DNA of 51,232 bases from Desulfobacteraceae bacterium (GTDB taxonomy: Bacteria; Desulfobacterota; Desulfobacteria; Desulfobacterales; Desulfosalsimonadaceae), in NCBI GenBank assembly GCA_003599885.1, contig QZKW01000081.1, positions 1 through 51,232 of the forward strand, written 5' to 3'. The position numbers were made by a program, and so were the translations under genes. Numbering within the stretch: position 1 is the stretch's first letter; every line of letters starts with the position of its first letter. Below the pieces are notes generated by a model. It ran no database searches. It was not told the origin of the DNA and saw only the letters and a program-made list of their open reading frames with translations. Shown in pieces: positions 36,209 through 45,385 of the stretch.

Positions 36209-36703
36209 TCAATCTCGGTCTCCCTGCTTGCGTTCATCTTCGGGGTCAAAAAAATCGATTTCTGCATCAAGGTCCCGAAAACGTTTGTTTTGCTCGTGCG
36301 AACATATCCTGGCCCAGGCTATAACGCCGATCCACCCCGCTGCGGCAAAAGAAAGGAAGGCAGCGGTTCTTCCATAAGAATGGCTTGTAATGGCCCAGAT
36401 TGCCAGCGTACATGCCGCGATCGCAACAATCAGCCAGACGAACATATGGCAGTTGCACGGATCACGCTCAGGAACTGAGGGAGAGAACCAAATCTGTTCC
36501 CCGATCTCCGTCCTCTCAAATTCAGAATCATCAAGATTCGTTTCAATTATCCTGTCCCTGAACTTGACAACGACTATTTTCTTTTCGGGCTGGCTGCCAA
36601 ATGATTCCATCCTTCTTTTTTCGATCACTTCACCTTTGACCCTCAGAGAACAAAGACGATCAATGAGACGTTTTTCTTGTAGCGCGCAAAGATTAATTCT
36701 CAT
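36209..36703 (-). CDS. Two-TM membrane protein of unknown function
   Basis: 164 residues from the ATG at 36703, which follows GGGAGG on the minus strand; a longer start at 36763 has no such site. The N-terminal half is soluble (VKGEVIEKRRM, KIVVVKFRDRIIETN), beta-like. Two hydrophobic segments follow at about 89-106 (MFVWLIVAIAACTLAIWA) and 115-132 (AAFLSFAAAGWIGVIAWA), then an acidic tail. It may be the last gene of the efflux operon, 79 bp after the PII-like gene, but its link to transport is only positional. Confidence 0.62.
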   Translation of the reverse strand: MRINLCALQEKRLIDRLCSLRVKGEVIEKRRMESFGSQPEKKIVVVKFRDRIIETNLDDSEFERTEIGEQIWFSPSVPERDPCNCHMFVWLIVAIAACTLAIWAITSHSYGRTAAFLSFAAAGWIGVIAWARICSHEQNKRFRDLDAEIDFFDPEDERKQGDRD

Positions 36704-36781
36704 CTTCCATCCTCCCCGGTAAAGATTTTTTTTAGGCCCAAAGAAAACATAACTGGGAGACACGTCGCCATGAAAAGCTTT

Positions 36782-37078
36782 TTACGAAACCGCCACCTCG
36801 CTCACCGGCAATTCGTAAATGATAATGCCTGACCCATGGAGCCGTTTTGCGACGGCACGCAAGGCCTCCCGGACTATTTCCTCGTTGTCGTCGTCGGCAA
36901 CCACGGCAACGGCACTGTTATAGCCCGGCCACACGGCAGTGTCCATTTTGGGATCAGAGTTCGGCCCTTTGCCGTGCACCCGGTCCCATTTTGTAAAACC
37001 GATTACGCAGCAATCATTTAACGTTTCCATTACATCATCATCATAAGTCACATCATAAATCGTCAGAAAGAGTTTCAT
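36782..37078 (-). CDS. PII-like signalling protein of efflux operon
   Basis: 98 residues with a PII-like ferredoxin fold pattern: MKLFLTIYDVTYDDDVMETL, then GFTKWDRVHGKGPNSDPKMD and a C-terminal ALRAVAKRLHGSGIIIYELP. PII-like proteins lacking the classical nucleotide T-loop sequence are often encoded with transporters and sense metals, nucleotides or bicarbonate. Its ATG overlaps the RND pump stop by 4 bp, so it is translationally coupled to the pump and probably modulates or senses the same cargo. The ligand cannot be told from sequence. Confidence 0.72.
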   Translation of the reverse strand: MKLFLTIYDVTYDDDVMETLNDCCVIGFTKWDRVHGKGPNSDPKMDTAVWPGYNSAVAVVADDDNEEIVREALRAVAKRLHGSGIIIYELPVSEVAVS

Positions 37079-40000
37079 GATCTCACCTTGTTTAATCTTC
37101 GATTTTCAAGCTGGAAATAGATCGTTGGAACCAGCACCAGAGTGACCAGGGTGGAGAGCGCAAGACCGCCCAACATGGTAATCCCCAGGGGATTCCACGC
37201 TTCCGCGCCAACGCTTTTCGATACAGCCATGGGAAACAAACCGCAGAAGGTGGTCAGAGTGGTGATCAAAACCGGCCGCAGCCGGTTCCTTCCCGCATGC
37301 GTAATGGCGTCAAACAGCTTTTCCCCGCGGTTCTGGAGCAAATGGATATAATCCAGCAGAACAATGGCGTTATTCACCACAACACCCATGAGCATGATGA
37401 GTCCCATAAAGCTCATGAGCCCCAGTTCAACGTGAAACAGGTAAAATACGATAAAGACTCCGGAAAACGCAAAAGGCACCGAAAACATGATAATAAAGGG
37501 ATCCCTTAGGTTGCCGAACAAGGCGGCCATGATCATATACACGAGAATAATCCCTAAAATCAGTAGATTTGTCAGGTCATGAAATGCCTTTTGCTGCTCT
37601 TCCACATCGCCCCCGAAATGCGTTGAAATCCCTTCGGGAACGCCCATTTGTAAAAGCGCCTGTTCCACGTCCGCCCGTCCCTCGCCCAGGGATTTCTTAA
37701 ACAGGTCGGCCTCGACCTTGACGAACCGCTGCCGGTTCTTTCGCTGGATCTCGATGGGGCCGCTGCCTTCGATCACGCTTACCACATTCTTTAATCGGAC
37801 CTTCCGTCCGTCTTGCGTAAATACCGGCGCATTTAGAAGGTTATCCAGATTGTTTTTATCTGTTTTTGAAAGCCGGGTAAAAATGTCAAAATTATCTCCT
37901 GCATCACGAAACTGAGTGGCTTCGTTTCCGTAAAAATAATTGCGAAGCACCATTGAAATAGAGGCGACACTCAGTCCCAGCTCGGACGCCTTGGCCCGGT
38001 CGATCATCACCCACAATTCAGGACGGGGGGCCTTCTGGCTGATGGAGACGTCCACCAGGCCGCGGATGCTTTCCATGGTTGATTTCAACTGATTCGCAAA
38101 ATCAAGCAACTGGTCCAGGTCCGAGCCTTGAAGCTCCACAATCAGCGGCTTGGCGTTTCCCATGAGGATTCCCATGATCGGATCCTGGGACATGACCTTG
38201 AGCTGGCTGATACCGGGTATTTTTTCAATATTATCCCGCAGGGCGTTGGCAACCTCCTTTGCGCTGCGATCCCGTTTGTCGCAATCCACCAATTTAAACC
38301 CGATTTGCCCCACATTGGGCCCTTCATCAAAGCCTAATGCAACCCCCTTTCCTTCTTCGGTTTGCCCGTCAAACGCATAGGACGCCCTGAATTCTTCGGG
38401 TTTCACGACGGTATCGATGGCATCAAGGATCTGTTGGACCACCCGGCTGGTTTCTTCGATGCGTGTTCCTTCAGGCATGCGAAAAGCAACGGCCATGTCC
38501 CCGCTATCCACGGCCGGAAATAACGCGGAGGATAAAAACGGAATCAGGGAAAGGCTGCCGGCAAACACGGCAATGGCCAGCCCGAATACCATCTTCCGGT
38601 GGGAAAGCGCCCAGGCCAGAATGCTTTCATAGCCGCGTTCCAATGCCACAAATCCGTTTTCGCTCACCCGTCGGAATCCGGCCAGAAATCCCTTTTCATC
38701 ATCGTCCCCATGGCCGGAAATCCATTTGGAAGACAGCATGGGGGTCAGGGTCAGGGCGGTAAAAAGGGAGGCCAGAATGGTAATGGAAAGAACAAACGCA
38801 AGCTGTTTGAAAATAATGCCGGCAAGCCCGGTGAGAAACATCATGGGCACAAAGATCACCACGGTGGTCAAGCTCGAAGCCGTGATGGCCAGTCCCATTT
38901 CACTGGTCCCGAACATGGCCGCCATCCCCGGGCGGGCTCCCCGCTCTAAATGCCGGACAATGTTTTCAAGCACCACCACGCCGTTATCCACCACCATGCC
39001 GGTGGCGATGGCCAGCGACATCAATGAGACCATATTGATCGTATATCCAAAAAAATACATGAAGGTAAAAGAAATCATTAAAGAAAAAGGGATGGATAGA
39101 GCGATGATTAATGCAGGCCGGAACCGCCGCAGCATGGCAAAGGTGACAAGGACCACAAAAAAAATTCCCCACCCCAGAGTGTTGCTGAGGTTCTTGATAC
39201 TGTTGAGGATGTTTTCAGAGCTGTCCATGACAAAATTAATCTTTATATCAGATGGAAGGGTTGATTGTAGCTCAGTGAGTCTTTCCCTGACCCGATTAAT
39301 GACCTCAACGGTGTTTTCCCCGGTCTGCCGCTGAAGAATCATGACGATCCCTTTTTTGCCGTCTCCCCATCCATTAATGTCCTGGGTTTTATAATCGTCT
39401 TTAACGTCAGCCACATCCCGCAGATATATTGATTTGCCGTTGAAACTGCCGATAATGGTATTTCCAATTTCCTCAACGGTCCTGTATCGGCCGGGGACCC
39501 TGACAAAATAGTCATTTAATCCGGTCTTGATGTTGCCGGCCGGAAGGTTGAGATTCTCCGCAGCCAGCGCCTGGTTAATCATGGGAAGTGAAAGGCGATA
39601 CCCTTCTATTTTTTTTAAATCAAAATAGACATTAATGCGTCTCTGCATGCCCCCATAGAGGTTAACTAAACCCACTCCGGGAACGCGCCTCAGCTCATCG
39701 GCGATTTTTTTATCCGCAATACGATACATCCTGGGCCAGCTCGCATCTCCGGTGATGGTCCCGAAAAGGATCGGGGCTGTGGCGCTGCTGAATTTATAAA
39801 GCATGGGTTGCTCAATGTCTTCGGGCAGCGTCCGCTTGGCCAGTTCCAGTTTATCCCGGACATCATTGGTGGCTACATCCAGACTCGCTCCCCAGTTGAA
39901 CTTGCATACGACCACGGAAAGATTGTCTAAAGACTTGGAGGTCAGCGTATCTAAATTATTAACGCTGTTGACCTCGTCCTCGATCTTTTTTGTCACCTCT

Positions 40001-40182
40001 GTTTCCACATCCGACGCGCTGGCACCGGGCCAGGTGGTGAGAATCGATACCACGGGCGGTTCAATGTCGGGAAGCATGTCGATGTTTAATTTAAAAATAG
40101 AAACAAAGCCCAGCAATGCAAGCGCCAGTAAAAGCATCAGTGTGGCAACCGGCTGCTTAACGGAAAATTCAGGGAGTCTCAT
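37075..40182 (-). CDS. RND efflux pump inner-membrane subunit
   Basis: 1035 residues, full length for an HAE1/AcrB-type proton antiporter. It begins MRLPEFSVKQPVATLMLLLA with the first membrane helix. The two repeat halves each have a porter loop and a cluster of helices. The helix-4 proton-relay aspartates fall in SLAIATGMVVDNGVVVLEN, and FGGDVEEQQKAF is typical of the second periplasmic loop. It pumps hydrophobic compounds or metals through a tripartite complex with the adaptor and TolC-like proteins encoded just upstream. The start overlaps the adaptor stop by 4 bp. Substrate is unknown; the neighbouring TetR regulator suggests an organic compound. Confidence 0.9.
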   Translation of the reverse strand: MRLPEFSVKQPVATLMLLLALALLGFVSIFKLNIDMLPDIEPPVVSILTTWPGASASDVETEVTKKIEDEVNSVNNLDTLTSKSLDNLSVVVCKFNWGASLDVATNDVRDKLELAKRTLPEDIEQPMLYKFSSATAPILFGTITGDASWPRMYRIADKKIADELRRVPGVGLVNLYGGMQRRINVYFDLKKIEGYRLSLPMINQALAAENLNLPAGNIKTGLNDYFVRVPGRYRTVEEIGNTIIGSFNGKSIYLRDVADVKDDYKTQDINGWGDGKKGIVMILQRQTGENTVEVINRVRERLTELQSTLPSDIKINFVMDSSENILNSIKNLSNTLGWGIFFVVLVTFAMLRRFRPALIIALSIPFSLMISFTFMYFFGYTINMVSLMSLAIATGMVVDNGVVVLENIVRHLERGARPGMAAMFGTSEMGLAITASSLTTVVIFVPMMFLTGLAGIIFKQLAFVLSITILASLFTALTLTPMLSSKWISGHGDDDEKGFLAGFRRVSENGFVALERGYESILAWALSHRKMVFGLAIAVFAGSLSLIPFLSSALFPAVDSGDMAVAFRMPEGTRIEETSRVVQQILDAIDTVVKPEEFRASYAFDGQTEEGKGVALGFDEGPNVGQIGFKLVDCDKRDRSAKEVANALRDNIEKIPGISQLKVMSQDPIMGILMGNAKPLIVELQGSDLDQLLDFANQLKSTMESIRGLVDVSISQKAPRPELWVMIDRAKASELGLSVASISMVLRNYFYGNEATQFRDAGDNFDIFTRLSKTDKNNLDNLLNAPVFTQDGRKVRLKNVVSVIEGSGPIEIQRKNRQRFVKVEADLFKKSLGEGRADVEQALLQMGVPEGISTHFGGDVEEQQKAFHDLTNLLILGIILVYMIMAALFGNLRDPFIIMFSVPFAFSGVFIVFYLFHVELGLMSFMGLIMLMGVVVNNAIVLLDYIHLLQNRGEKLFDAITHAGRNRLRPVLITTLTTFCGLFPMAVSKSVGAEAWNPLGITMLGGLALSTLVTLVLVPTIYFQLENRRLNKVRS

Positions 40183-41333
40183 GGCATATCCCCCGGATTT
40201 TTTTCAACGTCCTTATTTTGAATGATTTCCACCGGCGTATTATCCCTTAAGCGGTTTTGTCCCTGGATGACTACCTGATCCCCTTCAGCCAGGCCGGATG
40301 AAACTTCCACCCGGTTGCCTTGAAAAATTCCGGTCTCGATATTTTTTATACGGGCTTTCCCCTCTTTAACCGCATAAACATAATAATTTCCGGTTCCCGG
40401 CATTTTATTCAAGCCTTCCCGTTGGATTAAAAGCGCCTGTTTTTTCCCGAAATAAAGCCTCACATGCGCGAACATACCGGATCGGAGCTGCATGTCATCG
40501 TTTTTGATATGCACTTCCGCCTTGATGGTGCGCGTCATGGGGTCGACCGTGGGATTGATAAGCGCCACCTTTCCCGTAAAAGTCCGGCCCGGACAGGCAT
40601 CTGTCACAAACGTCACTGCAAGATCTTCCCGGATATTGGAAAATTCTATTTCCGGTACCGTCAGTTCGACCTTGAGCACCTTTTCATTGGATATCGTTAA
40701 TATAGGCGCCTTGCTGTTTGACATATTTCCCGGATCCACAAACCGGTCGGCCACAATGCCGGACTGGGTGGCGTAAATATCATGATCCCGAAAAAGGACA
40801 TCAAGTTCCTTTAACGCAGCTTGCGCCTCCTTGAGCCGGGCTCCGGCCACATCCAGCTCCGCCTGGATATGGTCCAGCTTTTGTTTCGGGGCCGCTTTTG
40901 ATTTATACAAATTTTCAATGCGGCGAAAATCCTTTTCCAGTACATCTACACTGGTCTGGGCTACCTCCACCACAGCCCGTCCCCGGTTAAGGTTCGCAGT
41001 AATCTGATCTTTCTCCAAAGATGCGACCAGCTGGCCTTTTTCCACCCAATCTCCCTTTTCCACAAAAATCTCTTCGATGATTTTACCCGGCACTTTGGCA
41101 TACAGGGCCGCCGATTGTATGGGGGTAAGGTCTCCCGTCACATCCGTGAACCAGTCCAGTTCACCTGTTATTGCAGGGCTTATGGTCACCGGAATAACTG
41201 TCGTTTTTTCAACTCTTGTCACTTCACGATGTTTGGCCCGCCATACATTAATAACAACAACGGCCAGACAGGCCAGGATCAGCAGACTGACCACGACGGT
41301 GACTTTATTTTTTGCGCTTTTTCCGTCACTCAT
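40179..41333 (-). CDS. RND efflux periplasmic adaptor (MFP)
   Basis: 384 residues from the ATG at 41333, which follows AAGGAGA; a longer frame starts 15 codons upstream without support. A signal anchor lies at about 11-28 (VVVSLLILACLAVVVINVW). Then comes the lipoyl half-motif GKIIEEIFVEKGDWVEKGQLVASL, a coiled-coil hairpin (about 105-175), the second lipoyl half with ATQSGIVADRFVDPGN and a beta-barrel domain. This is the standard order of HlyD/AcrA adaptors that join the pump to the outer-membrane channel. It is the middle gene of the tolC-MFP-RND set. Confidence 0.88.
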   Translation of the reverse strand: MSDGKSAKNKVTVVVSLLILACLAVVVINVWRAKHREVTRVEKTTVIPVTISPAITGELDWFTDVTGDLTPIQSAALYAKVPGKIIEEIFVEKGDWVEKGQLVASLEKDQITANLNRGRAVVEVAQTSVDVLEKDFRRIENLYKSKAAPKQKLDHIQAELDVAGARLKEAQAALKELDVLFRDHDIYATQSGIVADRFVDPGNMSNSKAPILTISNEKVLKVELTVPEIEFSNIREDLAVTFVTDACPGRTFTGKVALINPTVDPMTRTIKAEVHIKNDDMQLRSGMFAHVRLYFGKKQALLIQREGLNKMPGTGNYYVYAVKEGKARIKNIETGIFQGNRVEVSSGLAEGDQVVIQGQNRLRDNTPVEIIQNKDVEKNPGDMP

Positions 41334-41352
41334 ATAACTATCTCCTTGTTTG

Positions 41353-42717
41353 TTACCGTGTTGCACTTTGACATGCATCGTTTGATCCGATGGCCCGGAC
41401 CAGCGTCGCCTTTGAAATCATGTATCCGTATAAGGCACTGTAGTAATTCATCTCCGCCTGAGTCAGGAAGGACTGGGCGTCAAGCACATCAGTGGATGTT
41501 GTCACCTGCTGCTGATATTGCAGGTTTGTTATCCGAAAATTTTCTTTTGCCTGAGCCAGCGCTGTTTCTGCTGTTTTGATATTTTCACCGGCAACCATGA
41601 GTTTTTCATAGGCGTTCTTAACCTCCAGACGAATACTGTCTCTGATGCCGTCGATTTTTGCCTCAAGGGCTTTCATCTCATAGGTAGCTTTGTTAACGTC
41701 CGCACGGGTTTTTCCCCATTCAAAAAACTGCCATTGGGCCTGGGCGCCGATGATCGTATTGTAGCTGTTTCCAAAATCATTATTCGTAGCTCGCAGATTA
41801 TCGCCGATCTGCTCATAACGGCCGGTAAGATAAACTTTCGGATAATAATTGCTTTGGGCCATCTTTATGCCAAGGCCGGCCTGGGCCTGGGCGGTTTCAA
41901 GCTGTTTGAGTTCCGGTCGATATTTCATGGCAAGGTCAAAGAGTTCGGCGATATCGTAATGAAAGGGAGGAGAGGGGGCGATCTCCATAATGGTTGTATC
42001 TTGGGCAATATCCCGCTTTAAAATGGTATTAAACGCGGCCACCGCCACATTCAGGATGCTTTCCGCACTGACCCGGTTTTGCCGGGCATGGGCCAGCGCC
42101 ACCTGGGATCTTAGCAGATCGTTTTGAGGAATCAGTTCCTGGTCGTAAAACTGCTGTGCATCCGCGACATGGGCGGAAAGCTGTTTCACCGCTTCATCAG
42201 AAACGCCCAGATACCGTTTGGCCAGCAGAATATTAAAATATCCGACCTTGACATCCCGGGTAACATCCATCACCGCCTGATCTTTTTCAATATCAGACAT
42301 CCGGATGCCCAGTTCGGCGATTTTGCGGCGGGTAGTCAGGGCAAACCCGGTGAATAGAGGTTGGGCGATGCTGACATCCCATGCGAACCGGTCTTTATCA
42401 GATATGGGAAGATCGACACCGCCGAAAATAACAATGGGCGTTTCCTTAAACTGGGCATAAGAGTAACCGGCGGACAATTTCGGAAACAGATCGGCTGCTG
42501 CGCTTTTTTCATTTTCCATTGCGGCCCGCTGTTTCTCAATTGCCTCCTGAATCAGCATATTATTTCCAATGGCTTCTGATATCGCAATCTCCAGAGAAAG
42601 GGGATTCTCCTGTGCGCCGCATGGATTTACGCCAAAAAACAGCAGGGACATCAAAACAAGTACCCAGCTAAAACAGGCAAAATACCCTGAAAACATAATT
42701 ATTTTTGATTTAATCAC
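41353..42717 (-). CDS. TolC-family outer-membrane efflux protein
   Basis: 454 residues from the GTG at 42717, which follows GGGAGAGG; the longer frame to 42831 would overlap tetR by 122 bp. A signal peptide is visible (FACFSWVLVLMSLLFFGVNP). Two internal repeats follow the TolC pattern: EAIGNNMLIQEAIEKQRAAMENEKSAA-like helices in the first and ALAQAKENFRITNLQYQQ in the second. It forms the outer-membrane exit duct of the efflux complex. It overlaps the end of tetR by 8 bp, so regulator and pump are made from one transcript. Confidence 0.86.
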   Translation of the reverse strand: MIKSKIIMFSGYFACFSWVLVLMSLLFFGVNPCGAQENPLSLEIAISEAIGNNMLIQEAIEKQRAAMENEKSAAADLFPKLSAGYSYAQFKETPIVIFGGVDLPISDKDRFAWDVSIAQPLFTGFALTTRRKIAELGIRMSDIEKDQAVMDVTRDVKVGYFNILLAKRYLGVSDEAVKQLSAHVADAQQFYDQELIPQNDLLRSQVALAHARQNRVSAESILNVAVAAFNTILKRDIAQDTTIMEIAPSPPFHYDIAELFDLAMKYRPELKQLETAQAQAGLGIKMAQSNYYPKVYLTGRYEQIGDNLRATNNDFGNSYNTIIGAQAQWQFFEWGKTRADVNKATYEMKALEAKIDGIRDSIRLEVKNAYEKLMVAGENIKTAETALAQAKENFRITNLQYQQQVTTSTDVLDAQSFLTQAEMNYYSALYGYMISKATLVRAIGSNDACQSATR

Positions 42718-43354
42718 AAGCCTCTCCCTTTGGTAATAAAACGCCTTCAAAGAAAACCGTCTCGATAATGGAAATACTTTCCTCAAACGGATGCTTTTTT
42801 GGATCATCCAGCCAATAAAAAAGAAACGCATTGATATTGCTCATAAAAGACAAGGCCAGGGCATACGGATCAATCGGACGATACACACCTTTTTCGATCC
42901 CCTCGCTAAACACATCGCTCAGCTTGTTTAATATGTCATCATAGTATGCCTGCAGGTCCTTGGTGAGTGCTGCCCTCAAATTCAAACTCCCGCCGAGCGT
43001 TTCGGCAAAATAAAGGCGGACCGCCATGGCGTTGGCCATAAACAGCTCCCCGTATGATCGGACATATTTTTTGAGTTTATGATGGCAGTCGCCTTTCTCT
43101 TTGAGGGCTTGGTCAAGGGATGACTGGAACTGCTCTGCGGTATCAATCAGGAGTGAGTTGTAAAGGTCTTCTTTGTTTTTGAAGAATTTATAGAGGGTTC
43201 CGATGGCAAACTCGGCATGATGGGCAATTTCGTGCATCGAAACATTGGGATATCCTTTTTCCGAAAAAAGCTCCAAGGCCGCGGAAAGCATCATGCCCCG
43301 GTGGCGCAACCGGTCTTTTTCCCGGCGCGTTAGCTTTTTTCCGTCTTTATTCAT
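42710..43354 (-). CDS. TetR-family transcriptional regulator
   Basis: 214 residues. The N-terminal helix-turn-helix is clear: AALELFSEKGYPNVSMHEIA (about 26-45) followed by GTLYKFFKNKEDLYNSLL. The C-terminal helical domain binds an unknown ligand. As first gene of the efflux operon it most likely represses its own transcription and that of the pump, released by the pump's substrate. An imperfect inverted repeat in the upstream intergenic region (43443-43466) is a candidate operator. Confidence 0.86.
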   Translation of the reverse strand: MNKDGKKLTRREKDRLRHRGMMLSAALELFSEKGYPNVSMHEIAHHAEFAIGTLYKFFKNKEDLYNSLLIDTAEQFQSSLDQALKEKGDCHHKLKKYVRSYGELFMANAMAVRLYFAETLGGSLNLRAALTKDLQAYYDDILNKLSDVFSEGIEKGVYRPIDPYALALSFMSNINAFLFYWLDDPKKHPFEESISIIETVFFEGVLLPKGEACD

Positions 43355-43576
43355 AAATCCTCAGTAATGCCTTTAAATTGTAAGGGATAATAGTCAGAGC
43401 ACTGAACTGTAAATATTTTTAGACATATGGTTTAAAAATATGACGCTATATTATAAAGTATGGCGTATTATATCAAGAAAAATTTTGCAAAAAATTTGCA
43501 TTTATATAATTTGCATGCTAATTATATGCATATAAATTATTTTGCATAAAAAGATTGATTATACAAAGGAAAAACC
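43355..43576. promoter_or_regulatory. Divergent TetR/MarR control region
   Basis: 222 bp, AT-rich. Imperfect inverted repeat ACGCTATAT (43443-43451) with GTATGGCGT (43458-43466) is nearer the TetR side. TGCAT (43512-43516) with ATGCA (43526-43530), plus further TTTGCAT copies, lies nearer the MarR gene. These fit operators for the two regulators encoded on each side. Promoter boxes cannot be picked out with confidence. Confidence 0.5.
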
Positions 43577-43987
43577 ATGACTTTTCAGGATTGTATTTGT
43601 TTTCAACTTGGCACGATTAGTCGAAAAATTACACTGGATTACAGGAACAAAATTGCAGGCTATAATCTTACCCATTCCCAATTTTTCGTTTTAATGGCGG
43701 TTCTTGAATGTGAAGGATTACAGCCAAGCCATCTGGCTGAAAAAAGCTATATAGACCGGGCAACCGTTACAGGGCTTATTGATCGTCTGGAAAGGGATGG
43801 ATGGGTGGAACGGCACCGAGACGTGCCAGATCGTCGGGCTTTGAAAATATATCTTTCGTCAAAAGCAAAAAAGCACAAAAAGGAGTTCGTAGCAATTTTT
43901 AATGAAATTAATGGATCATTTAAGGACCGCTTCACAGGTGAAGAATGGGAACAGCTTCAATATTTGCTGGGAAAACTTGAACCATGA
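43577..43987 (+). CDS. MarR-family transcriptional regulator
   Basis: 136 residues; ATG at 43577 follows AAAGGAAA. The winged helix is clear: LQPSHLAEKSYIDRATVTGL then IDRLERDGWVERHRDVPDRR with the wing arginines and ALKIYLSSKAKK. MarR proteins next to CoA-ligase genes usually bind aromatic or fatty acyl-CoA ligands and release repression. Its stop overlaps the next start by 4 bp, placing it first in the acyl-CoA operon. TGCAT/ATGCA repeats just upstream are likely its own operators. Confidence 0.86.
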   Translation: MTFQDCICFQLGTISRKITLDYRNKIAGYNLTHSQFFVLMAVLECEGLQPSHLAEKSYIDRATVTGLIDRLERDGWVERHRDVPDRRALKIYLSSKAKKHKKEFVAIFNEINGSFKDRFTGEEWEQLQYLLGKLEP

Positions 43988-45372
43988 TGAGAAAATTTTT
44001 TTACCCGTCAAGTATTGCGGTGTTTGGCGTAAAGGATAACCCTAAAAATCTGGCCAAAAATATCATCGCAAACTGTGATAAAATGAAATTTAAAGGAAAT
44101 ATCTTTCCGGTTGGGAGAAGCACTGGAAAGGTATCTGGAAGAACAATCATCACAGACCCCCATGCCTTGGCAAAGGATATTGATCTTGCTGTGATTCTGG
44201 TGCCGGCTGATATGGTGGCGGAAACGCTTGAAATTTGTGGCCAAAAGGGGATTCGATATGCGATTGTCTCAAGCGGTGGTTTTCGAGAATTTAGCAAAAA
44301 TGAAAATACGGCTGAAAAAAATGTTGTTGCCATCGCCAAACAATACGGCATACGGTTCATCGGCCCGAACTGTATTGGGGTTATCTGCACAAATTCAGGT
44401 CTTTGCACGCCGTTTAGTCCTCTTCAGCCTAAAAATTTCAAAAAAGGCAATGTTAGTTTAGTTTGCCAGAGCGGCGGGGTTTCCATCCAAATCGCATACC
44501 ATTTTTCAGAGGAACATCTCGGCTTTTCAAAAATCATCAGCATTGGCAATAAACTCGATTTAGACGAAACCGATTACCTCTCGTATCTTTTGGAAGACCA
44601 GGAAACCTCGCAGATCCATTTCTATCTGGAAAGCATTGATCACGGCCGTAAGTTGATGCAGCTTGCCCGAGAAACCGAGAAACCGATAATCGTTTACAAA
44701 TCCAATATCGGTTCAACATCATCAGAGGTTGCAAGATCTCATACAGCAGCCCTTTCAAGCGATGACCGTATTATCAATGGCGCTTTTAGACAGACCGGAA
44801 TTATACGTGCCGAAAGTATCCATGATATGACTGTATGCGCTAAAGCGTTGCAGCTTAAGCCGCTAACCGGAGATCAACTGGTGGTTATCTCATTATCAGG
44901 CGGGTTTTCCGTTATTTTAGGCGATGCATGCGAAAATTACGGATTCAGTTGTCCGCAACTACCACCGGAGCTGATCAGTGACATTGAAAGTTTTCGTCGT
45001 GGCGGCGTGATTCAAATGTCGAATCCGATGGATTTTGGCGATGTCCATAATTACGAAGGGTTGATTTTTACGCTGGAAAAATGCCTGGCGCTCGATTTTA
45101 TTGACGGTATGGTTTTGTCTTTAATGTATGATCCTGACATGGCCCGTCTTTTTGGAACAGAGGATGAGGCGTATAATACCATCCTCGAGTTTTTATCCAA
45201 AATCAGCCAACGATTCAATAAACCGATTGCGCTGAGCTTTTTCGCCGAAAGAAGATATATCGACGCATTTAAAAAATCGAACGTTTTTCCGGTATTCAAC
45301 GATCCCGTTGAAAGCGTTCGGGCTTTGCGCAAAAACCGCGATTACTGGAAAGTTAAAAAGAAATATTCATAA
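43984..45372 (+). CDS. ADP-forming acyl-CoA synthetase alpha-type subunit 1
   Basis: 462 residues in the order CoA-binding Rossmann domain (FYPSSIAVFGVKDNPKNLAK, about 4-23), succinyl-CoA ligase-like domain (GNVSLVCQSGGVSIQIAYHF), and a domain with the swinging phosphohistidine in ARSHTAALSS. These enzymes interconvert acyl-CoA + ADP + Pi with acid + CoA + ATP, and need the ATP-grasp beta subunit encoded by the next gene. It overlaps the MarR stop by 4 bp. The histidine motif reads SHTAAL rather than the usual SHTGAL. The acid substrate cannot be read from sequence. Confidence 0.84.
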   Translation: MMRKFFYPSSIAVFGVKDNPKNLAKNIIANCDKMKFKGNIFPVGRSTGKVSGRTIITDPHALAKDIDLAVILVPADMVAETLEICGQKGIRYAIVSSGGFREFSKNENTAEKNVVAIAKQYGIRFIGPNCIGVICTNSGLCTPFSPLQPKNFKKGNVSLVCQSGGVSIQIAYHFSEEHLGFSKIISIGNKLDLDETDYLSYLLEDQETSQIHFYLESIDHGRKLMQLARETEKPIIVYKSNIGSTSSEVARSHTAALSSDDRIINGAFRQTGIIRAESIHDMTVCAKALQLKPLTGDQLVVISLSGGFSVILGDACENYGFSCPQLPPELISDIESFRRGGVIQMSNPMDFGDVHNYEGLIFTLEKCLALDFIDGMVLSLMYDPDMARLFGTEDEAYNTILEFLSKISQRFNKPIALSFFAERRYIDAFKKSNVFPVFNDPVESVRALRKNRDYWKVKKKYS

Positions 45373-45385
45373 CAAGGAGCTGTTA

